In this document: positions 46,481 to 58,600 of the stretch, piece after piece
Layout of the letters: each line of letters starts with the position of its first letter
Position numbering within the stretch: the stretch's first letter is position 1
Assembly: GCF_901709675.1 (NCBI RefSeq)
Contig: NC_051089.1
Span: forward strand, 7,935,476 to 7,999,475
DNA length: 64,000 bases
From: Syngnathus acus
Taxonomy: Eukaryota > Chordata > Actinopteri > Syngnathiformes > Syngnathidae
Direction: 5' to 3'
The notes under the pieces: generated by a model
Databases searched by the model: none
Told to the model about the DNA's origin: nothing
Seen by the model: the letters and a program-made list of their open reading frames with translations, nothing else
Made by a program: the position numbers and the translations under genes

Positions 46481-47221
46481 CAGTGTTGGGAATGTTTAAA
46501 AAAGTACCGTTTTTTTCCGTGTATAATGCGCAAAATTTAACTAATTTATTGTCCTAAAATCTGGGGTGCGCATTATACATGGGTACAAATTTTTTTTAAA
46601 TTTTTTTCAAACAAAATTTTTTTTTTTTTTTTTTTTTTTTTTAAGAAAATCATGGTACAACAAAACTGACCGACAATAGTGTGTTTGTACTGTGCTCTGG
46701 TCATTTCGTCAAAGAAGGGATAATAGTCCTCTTCTCTTCTTGACTGACAATGAATGTGATAGTTTAATACAATCAGCAAATAACAAAATGCGTATTACAG
46801 GTAATATTTTATTTCACAACACTTTGCCTTGTTCCTTTCGTCTCTGCTGTTCACTTCAAACACGCTCCATACGAACGCAATGCTCTCGTATCAGACGCTT
46901 GCTCGATCACCTGCTCGTTTGCTGTCACAATGTACCCTACACAAATCCGAAACATTTGTTGCGGCTCCGAGTCACGAGGGGCAAGTTTTGGTTTCCAAGG
47001 GTGTTTTTATTCCTCTTCAACGTCTCTCCCATACAGAGCCGCCTTTTTCACATGTCCGCACGTCACTTTCCTCTCTTTTCATCTGATCGCGGTGGTGCCT
47101 TTATGGGCAGTCGGAGAAATCAACACCAACAAAAAAATATACATCCAGCCTAGTTAAGACCATACCAAAGACTATAAAAATGGGACCCATTGCCTCCCTG
47201 CGTGTGTGACGATCATTGGGA

Positions 47222-47266
<45 letters not shown>

Positions 47267-47405
47267 GGTGCGTATTATACATGGGTACAGGCTTTTTTCC
47301 AGCATCAACATGCCATTTTTAGGGTGCGTATTATACATGGGGGCGCATTATACACGGAAAAAAACGGTAATTAGTTATAGTTACTACTTGATCCAAAAGT
47401 AACTG
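46481..47405 (+). mobile_element. Older repeat split by the nested transposon
   Basis: CAGTGTTGGGAATGTTTAAA (46481) continues after the nested element as ATTAGTTATAGTTACTACTT and AAAAGTAACTGTG. Joined at one TA, the order resembles a widespread teleost repeat rich in AGTAACT/AGTTACT words (cagtgttgggaa...aaagtaattagttatagttact). Family assignment is from memory. Confidence 0.55.
46507..47367. mobile_element. 861-bp DNA transposon with perfect TIRs (family A)
   Basis: The outer ends are exact inverted repeats of at least 25 bp (46507-46531 and 47343-47367; left end CCGTTTTTTTCCGTGTATAA) flanked by TA at 46505-46506 and 47368-47369. Variants of GTGCGCATTATACATGGG recur just inside the ends, at about 46565, 47267, 47321 and 47343, like subterminal transposase-binding sites. 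T26 (46617-46642) and A39 (47225-47263) tracts lie inside. No transposase frame remains; the 153-codon + ORF inside shows no transposase motif. TA duplication points to the Tc1/mariner superfamily. The TIRs resemble those of family B at 33845-34455. Confidence 0.88.
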
Positions 47406-49580
47406 TGTAAATAAATAAATAAATGAATGTCTTTGTTCAGGTCATAGTATCTGTAGCACCATTCCTTCTTACCAGATTTCCAGAGCTTTTAGCCTTTTCT
47501 GTCTTTTTAACAGAATGTTAATGCACGATAACTACCACAGCAAAAGGTTACTTGCAAGTGTTGATGGGATTCTGTTGTCATGGGAAACGCTAAAGGCAAA
47601 AGTTAGCATCCGCTTAGTTAAATGATCCTGCATATGTGGGTATGTGTTTAATATCCGTTGCCTAATCATGCGTGAACATGATGTAATTTATGGAAAGGCT
47701 GTAGGCTCCTCTTGCGCGCACTGTACACGACTGTATGTATGCAGACTGACACAAGAAGATGGATGTCTTGCGTTATAAGCATTTGTTCCCTGTCTTAATT
47801 TGTCATGCTAAAGATGGCACTGTTCTAAAGGGTGATACAGTAAACATTTCCTTGTGCAAATAGAATAATACACACACATTTTCCTTTATAGTTTTGCATT
47901 GCATCACATACAGTATATTAAACCAGAAATGAAAAGACGCATGCTAGAATGGTGCTCACTAGAGTACAGTATATTACCTGTGAAATAAACCTCCCTAAAT
48001 ACTAACCTTGTACCTATGAATATTGCCATTATGCCATGTAACATTAACTTTGAAAATGTTCAAAAAGTTTTCAATGTTAACACATAATCCTTGATTCCTT
48101 GGTTCAGAGTTTTGCAGTAGTTTGCCGGTTGCTCACAATACGGCATCACAAAGCCTTCAAGTTTACGTCTCTTTTAAGTCACAAAGAACTGAAGTTGTTA
48201 GCCCGTTTACACTATATTGTAAGTTACTACCTTAAGGTGCCTTTACAGTATTGCCTCTTTCACGTACCAGTGATGCAGCATCAGGAATAATTGCACAGTT
48301 GCTGTTTTATATACAGTCGTTGCGCTGCCGTCTACTGCAACCTTGGTAAAAGCAGTCAAACGTTGCTTTCCTTCGCAGAGAAGTTCCTCAGGAAGACTTT
48401 AATAAGACCTAGCATCCATGCTTATTATCCAGGGAAATCTATCTATCTATCGGTCTGTCTGTCTGGCTGTCCGTCTATCCTGTTAAATTTCTTGACGACA
48501 GGCAGTAAGCATTTCAGCAGCACGCCGGTAATATAATTCAGAGAGCGTCAGTATTCGAGGGAGGTTATTATTGGCACCTATCATGAACAATCAGATCAAT
48601 TCTATTTGATCTTGAATACATTATGCACGGTAGAGGAGAAATTATATGTTGTTCTGGAATTTTATTTGTGGAAAGGAGTTGCATCAATTATATGTTGTGG
48701 ATAGATCCAATTTTCTGTTTGGACAAAAAAAAAATGGTATTCAGACATTTGGCAATGGCACCTACACAAAATGAAAGAAGATTCTCTAAGATTTTTTGTG
48801 TGTGTATTTTTTGCCCACTTATACCGAACATTTGTGAGGTCAAAGTCTAGAGACCCAAGAAAGTGCTGGTCTAGTTCACCTTTAAGATGTTTGATGAGGA
48901 AAAATGTCAGAGCTCGCGATTCATTCTCCACATTCATTCAGGCATGCCTTTTGAGTCTTTGTACACAGGGAAATGAAAATGGTCTTGTCCAAACTCTCAC
49001 CTAATTTGAAAGCATAGAATTGCGAAAAATGTCTTGGCGGGATGAAAACTTAAGACTGGAAAAAACTAAAGGTCCAAGTTTAAGACAAAGAATGTTTCTG
49101 AACCTAACAACCACTGATACATTTGTGTACAGCATGACCTCACACTTTACAGCACATTGTCGTAAGAACCATCTTTGTGAGCTATCCATTACTCATTTGC
49201 TATTCCAGTACAGCATGACAAAAGATAAGGTCACTTTTTTTAGGGCACTCAAATACAAACAGAAACATTTTCAATTATGTGGTCAGAATATACAATTCAA
49301 TATTGAATACAGAAAAGCTCTACCCACACAGGGTCATGTTGACTTCAATATCCAGCGTGTCGTTCCATCACTCATATGGTCATGATGCCATTCCAAATAA
49401 AAACATCGCCTAGAACATGCAGGTGGGAAATTATACACCAATGCACCAATACTGCACTGAAGTTGACATTGTGAACATGACAATTCATTTCAGAAACAAC
49501 CTTCACAGGAGAAGTCCAGCAAGTTACTCTGCGAACTTCGACCTGGGTTGTCGAGCATGCAGGAAAAAAAATACACACCT
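47406..49580. other. Intron, no gene seen (2.2 kb)
   Basis: AT-rich, with an AAAT run at 47409-47424 and a compound ATCT/GTCT microsatellite at 48437-48480. ORFs at 48623-49385 have no recognisable content. Confidence 0.5.
48437..48480 (+). repeat. Compound (ATCT)n/(GTCT)n microsatellite
   Basis: ATCTATCTATCTATCGGTCT then GTCTGTCTGGCTGTCCGTCT. Confidence 0.85.
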
Positions 49581-49655
49581 TCATTCATCCATGCACTTTC
49601 TGTACCGCTGGAGCATGTCTCGGGTGGACAAAACCCTGGACGCCGATTGAGGGAA
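49581..49655 (-). repeat. Fragment of the common teleost interspersed repeat
   Basis: TCATTCATCCATGCACTTTC, TGTACCGCTGGAGC and ACCCTGGACGCCGATTGAGG keep the reverse-orientation block order, diverged. Confidence 0.45.
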
Positions 49656-50068
49656 AAAAAACTGAACTGCAGTCCTGTAGCAACTACAGATCTGTAGGTT
49701 CACCCACTAAAATGTTTACTGGTGAGGAACAACTCTGATATACACTTCTTCGGTTTTAAATATAGTTTGGATGACTCCACAGGGCTTTACTGCTAATGTC
49801 CACAAAACAAAGCTTGCTTGCCAAGCAGTTTTTGAAGATAAGCATAATGAAACAATGACGTCATAAGCAGGGAGTTTCCAGTGGCCTATTATAATGCAAA
49901 CTAATGACTGGCATTTTACAGTTTTTGCACCGCTGTCCCAGGTTGTAAGAAATTAAAAACTGCCATAAAAGCGAAATTGTTTTCAGTGTTTCCCTGAAGA
50001 TCTCATTGTTTGCGCATGGTGGAAACAAAATTAGAACTGGGTTTGCTGTTGCTCAGCACACAAAGCTA

Positions 50069-50252
50069 TTTAGGGCATATTGAAATCACGATGAATATAA
50101 ATAATTATTTACTGATTTCAAAATGTTGTATTTTTAAACTACCCCAAATTAGCTACTCCAGGTATCTAGGGGATATTGAACGATGAATATGTATAAATAA
50201 TTATTTACTGATTTTAAAATGTTATTTTTCAACTACCCCAAATTAGCTACTC
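50069..50252 (+). repeat. Imperfect tandem duplication, period 96 bp
   Basis: Unit 1 (from 50069) and unit 2 (from 50165) both contain the blocks TAGGG-ATATTGAA, ATAAATAATTATTTACTGAT, AAAATGTT and CTACCCCAAATTAGCTACTC. Unit 2 is slightly shorter, with a few substitutions and small indels. Confidence 0.9.
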
Positions 50253-52093
50253 AAAACTAGCACCATAGCCTCATGCTCATCCAGATTTTCCTGCTGTTGA
50301 ACAGACCTCGGGAATTTATTTGTTGCCATTTGTTGGTACAACAATAAAATATCCTTGACTCCTTGAAAGGTCAAATATAAATCCAATTTGAAAGAACAAT
50401 CAGGAAAATAAGTTAAAAATAATGGTAAAATATATATGCAAAAATAGCAATTAGACTCAAAACAAAACTGTGCGCGTGTTACAAATTCAGCTTCTCCAAT
50501 CCATTTATTCAAGTTTTCAAATCAAATTCAAATACAAGCACTTGAAATTTATTTTCTGGTGAAACATATTTCAGCCCACAGAGGAGCCCAAGAAAATTGC
50601 AAGATATGTTTGTCTGACCTTGTGCTTGTCTTGCTCTCAAGAGTGTCAATGACATTGGAAGATCTCATTCCTTGTTTATTTTCCTGCTTATAGTTCATGT
50701 CCGCCCCAAAGTTTTCCAATAGCCTTAAAAAAATACTTATATGTGAGTGTATTTTCATGTCAGTATGCATATGTGCATGTTTTACCTTCCCAAGCACAAC
50801 CTGCGAGCGCATGTGAAACAGCAACAATAGGCAAAGAGCTCCGCCCCCTGCCCCCCCTCTTCGACATGTTGTTTTAATTCATGCTTGCCTGTTTTTTATC
50901 TGCCTTGTTCCCCTCTCGGAATTAAAAGTCACATAAATATTTTGCTTTTGATCTTTTTTCACCCTTATCTGCACCTTTGTGCATATTAAGAGATATTTTC
51001 CTTTTGATTATTCTAAGAAAATTCAATGTGGAGCATTGCTCCCATTTGCCTTTGAGTAAATTCCTTATGTGGCGTTCTTGTGCAATTTTGAGGCACGTTG
51101 AAATTCTCGTGAAGTCTGAGGGTAGCCCTCATATTTGGATTGTGGAGTTGTCACGAGATGTGAATTCTATAGACATTCATTTTGAAAATTGTCACACTAT
51201 GATTTTACGAGTTATCACTAGCGACTTGTGCGCTGCTCATCTCCAGGCTACTTTGAAGGCGCGTGCGTTTTTGCAATCACTCTTTTTAATAAATCCAAGA
51301 CAAGCTATTTAATCAGAACACCGTGCTCATAACGGAATTCTTAGTTGCAAATTGAAAGTTGAATAGGTTGCCTAGCAACGCACTTAATAAACCCAAAAAA
51401 TCTACAACTCACAGCCACCTTCTACTACGAGCGCAATAGAATGTCACTGTTATGGTATCTTAATTTAAACCCCTGAGTCGCGTACAACATATTTTAAGTA
51501 ATTTATTATTCATGACTTGCATTAATACACAAAGGCACTCAATTGGATTTATATACTTGCGTGTACCTGCAGTGAAAATCCAAACCATACCATGCATGCA
51601 TAAGCATCTCATTTGTCCACATTTGTGCATTGAGATCCACACACATGCAGACTATTCTCCGGCCTCTTATCACGCAAAGCAAGCGTTTTTACCAAGGGAC
51701 AAATACACAGACACCAAATCGTGCAGCAGAGCATCACGATCCGTCTCACTCATTTTTTGTCTCTCCAGCTCCCAAAACCCGCAGAGACCAATAAGCTCCA
51801 CGCAGGCGGAGGGAAAATAGGAAGTAGACCTCCACAGATAGTGATGCAGGGATTCTTTGCAGTCCTGCTAAGTCAGCTTTGCCTCCAGTGGAATTCTGGC
51901 TGGAAGAAGACATAGCACCAGAGCAGGTGTAACTAAATAGGTAAATACCATAATTGACACAACCCCATTAATTCCCCGGAGAAAGGACGCTAAATAATTT
52001 ACAGTGTGATTATTTCCAACCCTGTCTGGCCTTTTTCCTTTCAAGGGTTTCTCTGCTTTCTTTCATAAAACCTTGCGTGCTACATCTCAATTT
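50253..52093. other. Intron, no gene seen (1.8 kb)
   Basis: AT-rich unique-looking sequence. The 111-codon + ORF at 50977-51312 has no family resemblance. Confidence 0.5.
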
Positions 52094-52262
52094 CAAGATT
52101 CAAGATTCAAGAGTTTTTTATTCGCCATGTTTGAGCGTGCCAAACAGGGAATTTGACTTCGGTAAATCACAGCCTTTGTTCAACATTTAGGTGACTAACA
52201 ACACTCAGGACATGTGAAAAATGGCAAATATTCTCAAACATCCCCTGATCTTAAACTCCCAA
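52094..52262 (-). mobile_element. LINE/SINE-like retroposon, copy 2 (inverted)
   Basis: Reverse complement of 45992-46158 with the same ends: one A/G and one T/C change and one extra A are all I see over about 165 bp. The minus-strand 3' end has three TTGAATC-like units. AAATTG occurs at both borders and may be the target-site duplication. Confidence 0.85.
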
Positions 52263-53145
52263 TTTAAACCAGCGTTTCCCCCTTCTTCATTTAGCCAAGG
52301 GAACCATTTTGTTTATTATAAATCTCATGGTTCACCACCAAACAGAAATCCTGAAATAATGATGAGCTTGTCTCAATTTACTCACAAACTGACTTACTCA
52401 GTGTGGAATCTGGGTTATTGAATATAAAGGTGATGAAGACGCAGGAAGCAATGGCTTATTCTAAAGTAGTAGTTTGTACCTAATGGCCATCTTGCCATGC
52501 CAGTGTTAAGATGAATGTTTACTTTGCTTGCTTTATGTTCCTGGCCTTGCTCATGTAGCAAATATTGAAGCTCTAAGCAGTGGGCCTCACTTATGAATGC
52601 TGCTTTTTACAAAACAGGGCTTGAATGATACATGTACAACTGTCATGTTTGTTGTTGTTGCGACGTATCATATCATGGTGCGTGCTATTTTCAGGGAATT
52701 ACGGTGTCTATATTTTCTCCAGAAGCATAAGGTGTTTGAAATATTTAAAATCTTCCCCTCTACAGACTAAAAAAGAGAAAGGGGGAGAAAAAACCGCACC
52801 TGGTTTATTTTGTCTTTGTTGATGCACATAACCAAGCGTGATGTAATCCAAAATAATATGAATCAAAAAATATCAATCACAATAACAAAGACATTTTACC
52901 GACAAGAAAACAAAAGAGCAGTGTGGCACTTAAGACAATAAAAAAAATAGGCTTTCCTTTTTGTTTTGATGCTCTTACACAGACAAATAGCCGAAAGTAA
53001 ATATTGCTTTGCAATAAAAGAAACATTATTGTTGGATGAAATTGATTGAACTGTCGAGGACAAATAACTTTATTGAGGAGAAGATTAGAGACTGAGAAAA
53101 TGACACGAAGCAGAAAATGATGAAACTGTGTGACTTTCACCTTCC

Positions 53146-53147
<2 letters not shown>
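52263..53147. other. Intron, nothing specific seen
   Basis: AT-rich without recognisable features. Confidence 0.5.

Positions 53148-53221
<74 letters not shown>
53148..53221 (+). repeat. (GT)37 microsatellite
   Basis: Seventy-four bases of uninterrupted GT. Confidence 0.97.
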
Positions 53222-53222
<1 letters not shown>

Positions 53223-53428
53223 AGCAAGTTCATTGTGAGCCAGTACAAACCCGAGCTGCAGTTTATACCAGACAATAACCACAAAACCTCAGCCGTGTGC
53301 ATGCAGACTTCAAACAAAATTATAGCAATGAATGCTTACTATGGCTAAACCTGACATGTGCACATTGCTGACTCAGTGGATTTCAAATCATTTCATATTT
53401 ACTTAGCCTTGACTGAGAAGTATCCTTG

Positions 53429-53454
53429 GTTTTTGTTGTTGTTGTTGTTGTTTT
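53429..53454 (+). repeat. (TTG)n microsatellite
   Basis: About seven TTG/TGT triplets between T runs. Confidence 0.85.
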
Positions 53455-54090
53455 CTTGCTGCAGTACTTTTAAGGAAAAGCCAGTGTGTCTTTCTGTGTC
53501 GACTTTATGCTCTATCAAATTTACAGGTTGACTTTTCAAGAATGCAACTTGTACGGTTTTTCTTTTAGCTCACCCCGAGGGGAAGTTAAATATTGAGCAA
53601 ACTGCTTTTTTTTCTTTTTTTTTCTTCTTCTTTTAGCGAATGCATTGCCAAGACAGTGAGGCATCAATGACTTTCATTGGCACATCTTTTCCACTTTGAT
53701 GGTTTTGTGTATTTGAGTGTGTTTCCCCTTCATTGACTCAGAACACCGCTGCTCTAGCAAGAAAACCTAAAGCCAAGAGGTTTTGACAGGATCAACTGCA
53801 GGAGAGACTGAAGGGAAAACTTTTCCAACACACTTCATAGAATGATGATGTAAGCGGCGTCCTATGACCACAATTATACAAAACCAAACTTCTGTTTAGT
53901 TATCACCTTAAACTTTCACACTCTTATTCACAGCAATTTTGTTGCAATTGTCAATTTGCTGTGAATATGAAAGTGAAGGTTTAAGCCTTCAGTGAAAACC
54001 CCAAGTAGAAAACAACAATGCAAACTCTCAACAATATGATAACCACTAGGGCAGGCACTGTTGAGTATTTTTAGAATAAAGTATTCTCTC

Positions 54091-54128
54091 ATGGATGGAT
54101 GGATGGATGGATGGATGGATGGATGGAT
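54091..54128 (+). repeat. (ATGG)9 microsatellite
   Basis: Nine perfect ATGG units. Confidence 0.95.
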
Positions 54129-55588
54129 TCATTAAAAAATAGGTAACACAAACAGAAGGGTCTTCCGTCTCCATCTTTTTTAAAAGTCAAGCAAAGTATA
54201 AAAACTGCACTCTTTGTGAGGTAATATGGAGCAGAAACTTGTTCCACAGTTAGAGGGCAGGAATAAGCCTGTTTTACAGTGAGATCTTGCAAATTAGCCG
54301 CATCAGAGCCGTAGAAAGTCCAGCCTTAAGCCAGTGCAAAAGGCGCTGACATGTCTGGTGCTTTTTTCAAAAGAGGGCAGAAGAAGTGAGGATCATACTC
54401 CTGACCACGCACCCTCATATATTCACACGGCATCAACCCAGCTTTGACTTAGGAATGGCTTGAGCTTCCATTCCATGTCTGTGCTGTTTATACAGAACAG
54501 TGAACCAGAAAAACGGTGGATAAAATCTCATTTGAACAGTCTGTGTAAAAGGCACTTTAGGGAAAGCTCTGTCTCCACTGTGTTGTATTTTGGACCTCAG
54601 CACCTCTAAGAGCATCAGAGTATCAAAGTTCAGATAGCTTGAATTCGCATCCACAAGTGTTATAAGATGAGTCTCTTTACTGTCTGTAGCTCCGCCCCCA
54701 AGTTGTCAAGGTAGCGTAAGCAGTTTTCTTGTTCGTCCTGCAGTTGAAGCTGTAAAGGTGATCAGTTAGTCCCTTTTGGATTGGATTAAGTGTCGGTATA
54801 TGGTTTACTGTATACTATTAATCAACCTTTGGCTGTGTATTTGAAGTGTGCACTTAATGTTCTGAAACTGAGATGTGTATGCAAATGTGTGTTCCTGCGG
54901 ACGAGTGGCGGGAAGAATGGTTAAAAGTGAGTTCCGACTTCTGTACAAAAATTATTTTATAAAGATCTATTGATTGACTGACAATGTTTAAATGAATTGT
55001 GTGATTATTGCTGTCCACAATAATGCCTTTTTCCGATGACGACTGACTAATTAGAGCTGTGAATCTCCCCATTTAGGTTGTAATTTAAAAGATAGTTAAC
55101 AACAAAAGCAAGAGACATGTAACCACAAAACTCACAGTGATTCGCTCTTGTTTTCACAAACAATCTCTTCTGTTTCCACAGTAAGAGTTTGCATCTAATT
55201 GACACTTTGGCAGCCAGAGTAGAACCTCATTATGAACACAATTGTGATGGAGTATGCCTTCACAGAGGTTGCGTCTGCCAAAGATACAGGTTATTGTGGA
55301 CTGCAGTATACAGTTAATTCCACCCCAATACTTTGTTATTAAGATCAAATATACATTTTATTTTTTTATTTTTAATACCTGTCCATTTATGTTGCGGGCT
55401 GGTGTGCGTGCTGCGGAGGGTGATTAGGCAGTCACATCAGTGGCCACTATCGCTGATTAGCGCGCATCCTCTTTTATAATACTTCTGACTTTAAGGAGAG
55501 CCAGAATGTCCATTGCGGTCTCATGCTGTGTTCACGACTCATTTTCTGCACTCTTAAAGATGCTATAAGATCAACTTGACATCAGTTA
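54129..55588. other. Intron, no gene seen
   Basis: AT-rich. It contains the second occurrence (54553) of a 24-bp word also found at 23779. A mixed patch at 55390-55475 includes GTGATTAGGCAG and GCTGATTAGCGCGC, which could be a conserved non-coding element but cannot be judged without alignment. Confidence 0.45.
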
Positions 55589-55664
55589 TTAACTCATTCA
55601 CTGCCATTGACAACTATAGATGTAAAAATGTAATTGTTAACTGGGCTGGTAGTGAATGAGGTAA
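55589..55664. mobile_element. 76-bp palindromic MITE-like repeat
   Basis: TTAACTCATTCACTGCCATTG at the left and CTGGTAGTGAATGAGGTAA at the right are inverted repeats with a few mismatches, around ACTATAGATGTAAAAATG. This palindromic sequence (ttaactcattcactgcca... tgaatgagttaa) is common in teleost genomes from memory. Confidence 0.75.
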
Positions 55665-58600
55665 AAAAAAAATGCATTGGAAAAATTATACGGTTTATGT
55701 TTCACATTCGATGTAAAGTTTAAAATAGACTTCTGTTTAAGTGCATGTTGAAAGCTTCGTCACAATCCAATGATGATGTAAGATGAAATAGTCTCATTGG
55801 TTGCGCAAGTAACACTCCCAAGCTTCTACTCAGACAACTGGCTGAAAGTTGAAAGAAGAATATTTCTCATCTATTCTCTGCCTCAATTCTCTTGATAACA
55901 CCCCACAGCTAAAGTCTGACTCTGCTGCCTCACTCTGAGGTTTAAATATGTTTCCCTGGGCCTCCCTTGGTACAGCCGTTGACAAATAACCGCATGTACC
56001 TCACCATTTTGGCTCAGGCGTGTAGGTTATTGTAACTGCGTGACCTCTTAAATGGTTAACCTGCTCACTCAATGGAGGTCCCGCACTCCCACTTGGCCAT
56101 CACGCCATAAGACCGCCCACAGCTCGACCATAGGCGGAATGACTGCAGCTCCCAATGCACCAAACAAACAAGTGAGCTCTGTTTTGCTGAAACTGGTGAA
56201 GCGCATACAAATAATGGATTTATGACGTTAGGCTATAAAAAAATCAAGAGACAATAATATCTTCAGTGAAAAGCACATCCATCACTGTTTAAAAAACAAA
56301 ACTCAAAGCGTTGTGTCAGTGGCGGCCTCTGTTCACTTTAAAATAATTGTTTTTCTTCAAGTTGTGTTTGTATTTTGTGTTTGCACTTTGTTTTTGACCA
56401 TCCAAGCACATTCCCATTCATCATAGAAAATATAAAGCATTGAAATTGCAGGTTGTTGGCGGATTGATTACAGAGTGGTGCCTTTCTCAGAAAGTAAGAA
56501 TGAAGAAAAATGAAGCTTGTATTTTCTGCTGCTGACGCAGAAACACAGAGATGCAAATGGCGTTATCACGCAATCACACGCAATTCTCACCCGCGCATGT
56601 CCTGGCTTCATACTTAATTGCTTCTTTGATCATGTCTTTTTTTTTTGCTTTCAAACACTCGCAGACGCACAGGCTCACACACACACGTACACATCATCCA
56701 TCTCACCTATCGCTGCTATTGTCCGTCAGAGACGCTTTTTTTTGGTGTTTTTTTTGACAGTCATTGGGATTTATTCTGGACATTGTCTCAATACTTCCCA
56801 TGACAGTGTGCGAAATGATACATGTCTCATCTCGTCTTTCCTTAGTTGCCATGGTGACGGTAACTGGGTATGTCTTCTATCTTGAAACATAATTTTGCAT
56901 CAAACAAATAGCAATAAGCCACATAGTTTGCTCTTTTTTGAGGGAAAATTGGATCCGCGAGTTCAACCAGGTTGAAAAAGTTTTCACCAAAACTAAAATC
57001 TATTATTCCACTGCCAAAGTCCTGGCAAGGCTTCAATCTAACTACAGCCCTGTTTACTTCCACTTGTTTGACATTGGGTCGGCAGGGAGCTCTAGTGATG
57101 GCAATGGCTAGAAAGACAGACAGAGAGGGTGTGGTATTTGTTCTTGGTAGGATAAATATAGCAGGTGAGTGGGTGGCTTGAAAATAAGCTAACATTCGAG
57201 CGGGATAAGAAGGGATGCAGTGCGACAGAAATAATCACACCGAAAGAGAGCGTAGAACAATGTGATATTACAATAACAGTAAAGAAGCCAGGTTGAAAAG
57301 CCTAATGACATTTAGGGAGGAATTTAGTCGCGCTAATCCTGAAACAACTTTGGTAAAAAGAGAACCACGGGGTGACATGTCGAGTGGAGGACAGAGGTAG
57401 ACGATGCCTGTTTAAGGAGGAGTAGGAGGAGGAGGAGATGCTGGTAATCCTGATGACACCACAAGAGGGAAGGACATACAGTAGAAGAATGGCCAGATAG
57501 ACGGTAGAAATGCACAGTTTGTGAGATTATACAAATAGGAGGATGGGAAAAGAACAAAAAAAAAAGATGTTACACAAAAGAGCCCCTCCTCTTTTATAGC
57601 TTCCCTTGAATGGCTGCAGCCAATAGTTCACTGCAGCTTAACTTGGAAAGATGCGTTTGATTTGTGGCCTAGCGTGCCGTGGAACGAGGTGGACATCGAC
57701 TGATTTATGAACCGGGGACCTTCTGGCTGAGTCCTACTTCAGTGCACCACCTCTTTGCTCGCTGAGACTTTCACAAGCATATATACATAGAGACGCCTCT
57801 CCATTAATGAGCGAGACTTTAGAACTTTATAGCCAGAAATGATTGCATTTTGTTTCCTGTATAAGGAATCCAGTGATATACATTGGTGCTCTGTGTTAGA
57901 TAAAAGACAGTACATTAAATAGGCCACAGAAAAATACAAAGCCCACGAGATATAAATCAAAGGCAACATGATTTAGTGTGGCGCTTTAATGAAGACTGAC
58001 ACAGTGGGACTGTTTGCACATGTTCGGATTGCATGCATCTGTGTGGATTCACACGTGTCTGTTTGTTTCGACTACTGCAAACATGTATGTCAAATCACAT
58101 CACAACATGTCAACATACTCTATCTTAATAGTTGACATGTTTCTGCTCCAGTAAAGAAGGCGAGGGAATGTGCTTGTGGATATTTGCCTTCATCATTTCA
58201 TTCTCAGGCCATTGAAACGACCACAACTGGACTGCTTGGCTTAGAAGACATTTTTCTCTCCTCTAAGTAGGCATCATGCTTTCATGCAACAATGCTTGTT
58301 GGAAGTTGCTGTGGAAAACCCAGTTATTTATGCTCCATATTGTGGAGGCATGCCCCAACCTTGAATGGAACAGTAACAATTTGTTTGCCTCCAACAAACA
58401 ATAAAACAGTTTTTTTTTTCTTTTTCAAACAACTTCATGTCTGTGAAGGGAATAAATCATCAATTAAAATAAAATGTACTATTTATTGCAGCTTATTATT
58501 GTAACTTAGCTTGCTGCATTTCTCTGGTGGTTGGCTTCAGTATAGATTCGCTTCATTTATTGTAGAGTGCTTGTAACTTAAGTCATGATATAGCAGGCAC

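Noticed and set aside
46692-47153. 153-codon + strand ORF
   Set aside because: Lies inside the 861-bp transposon, shows no transposase motif and runs towards the poly-A tract.
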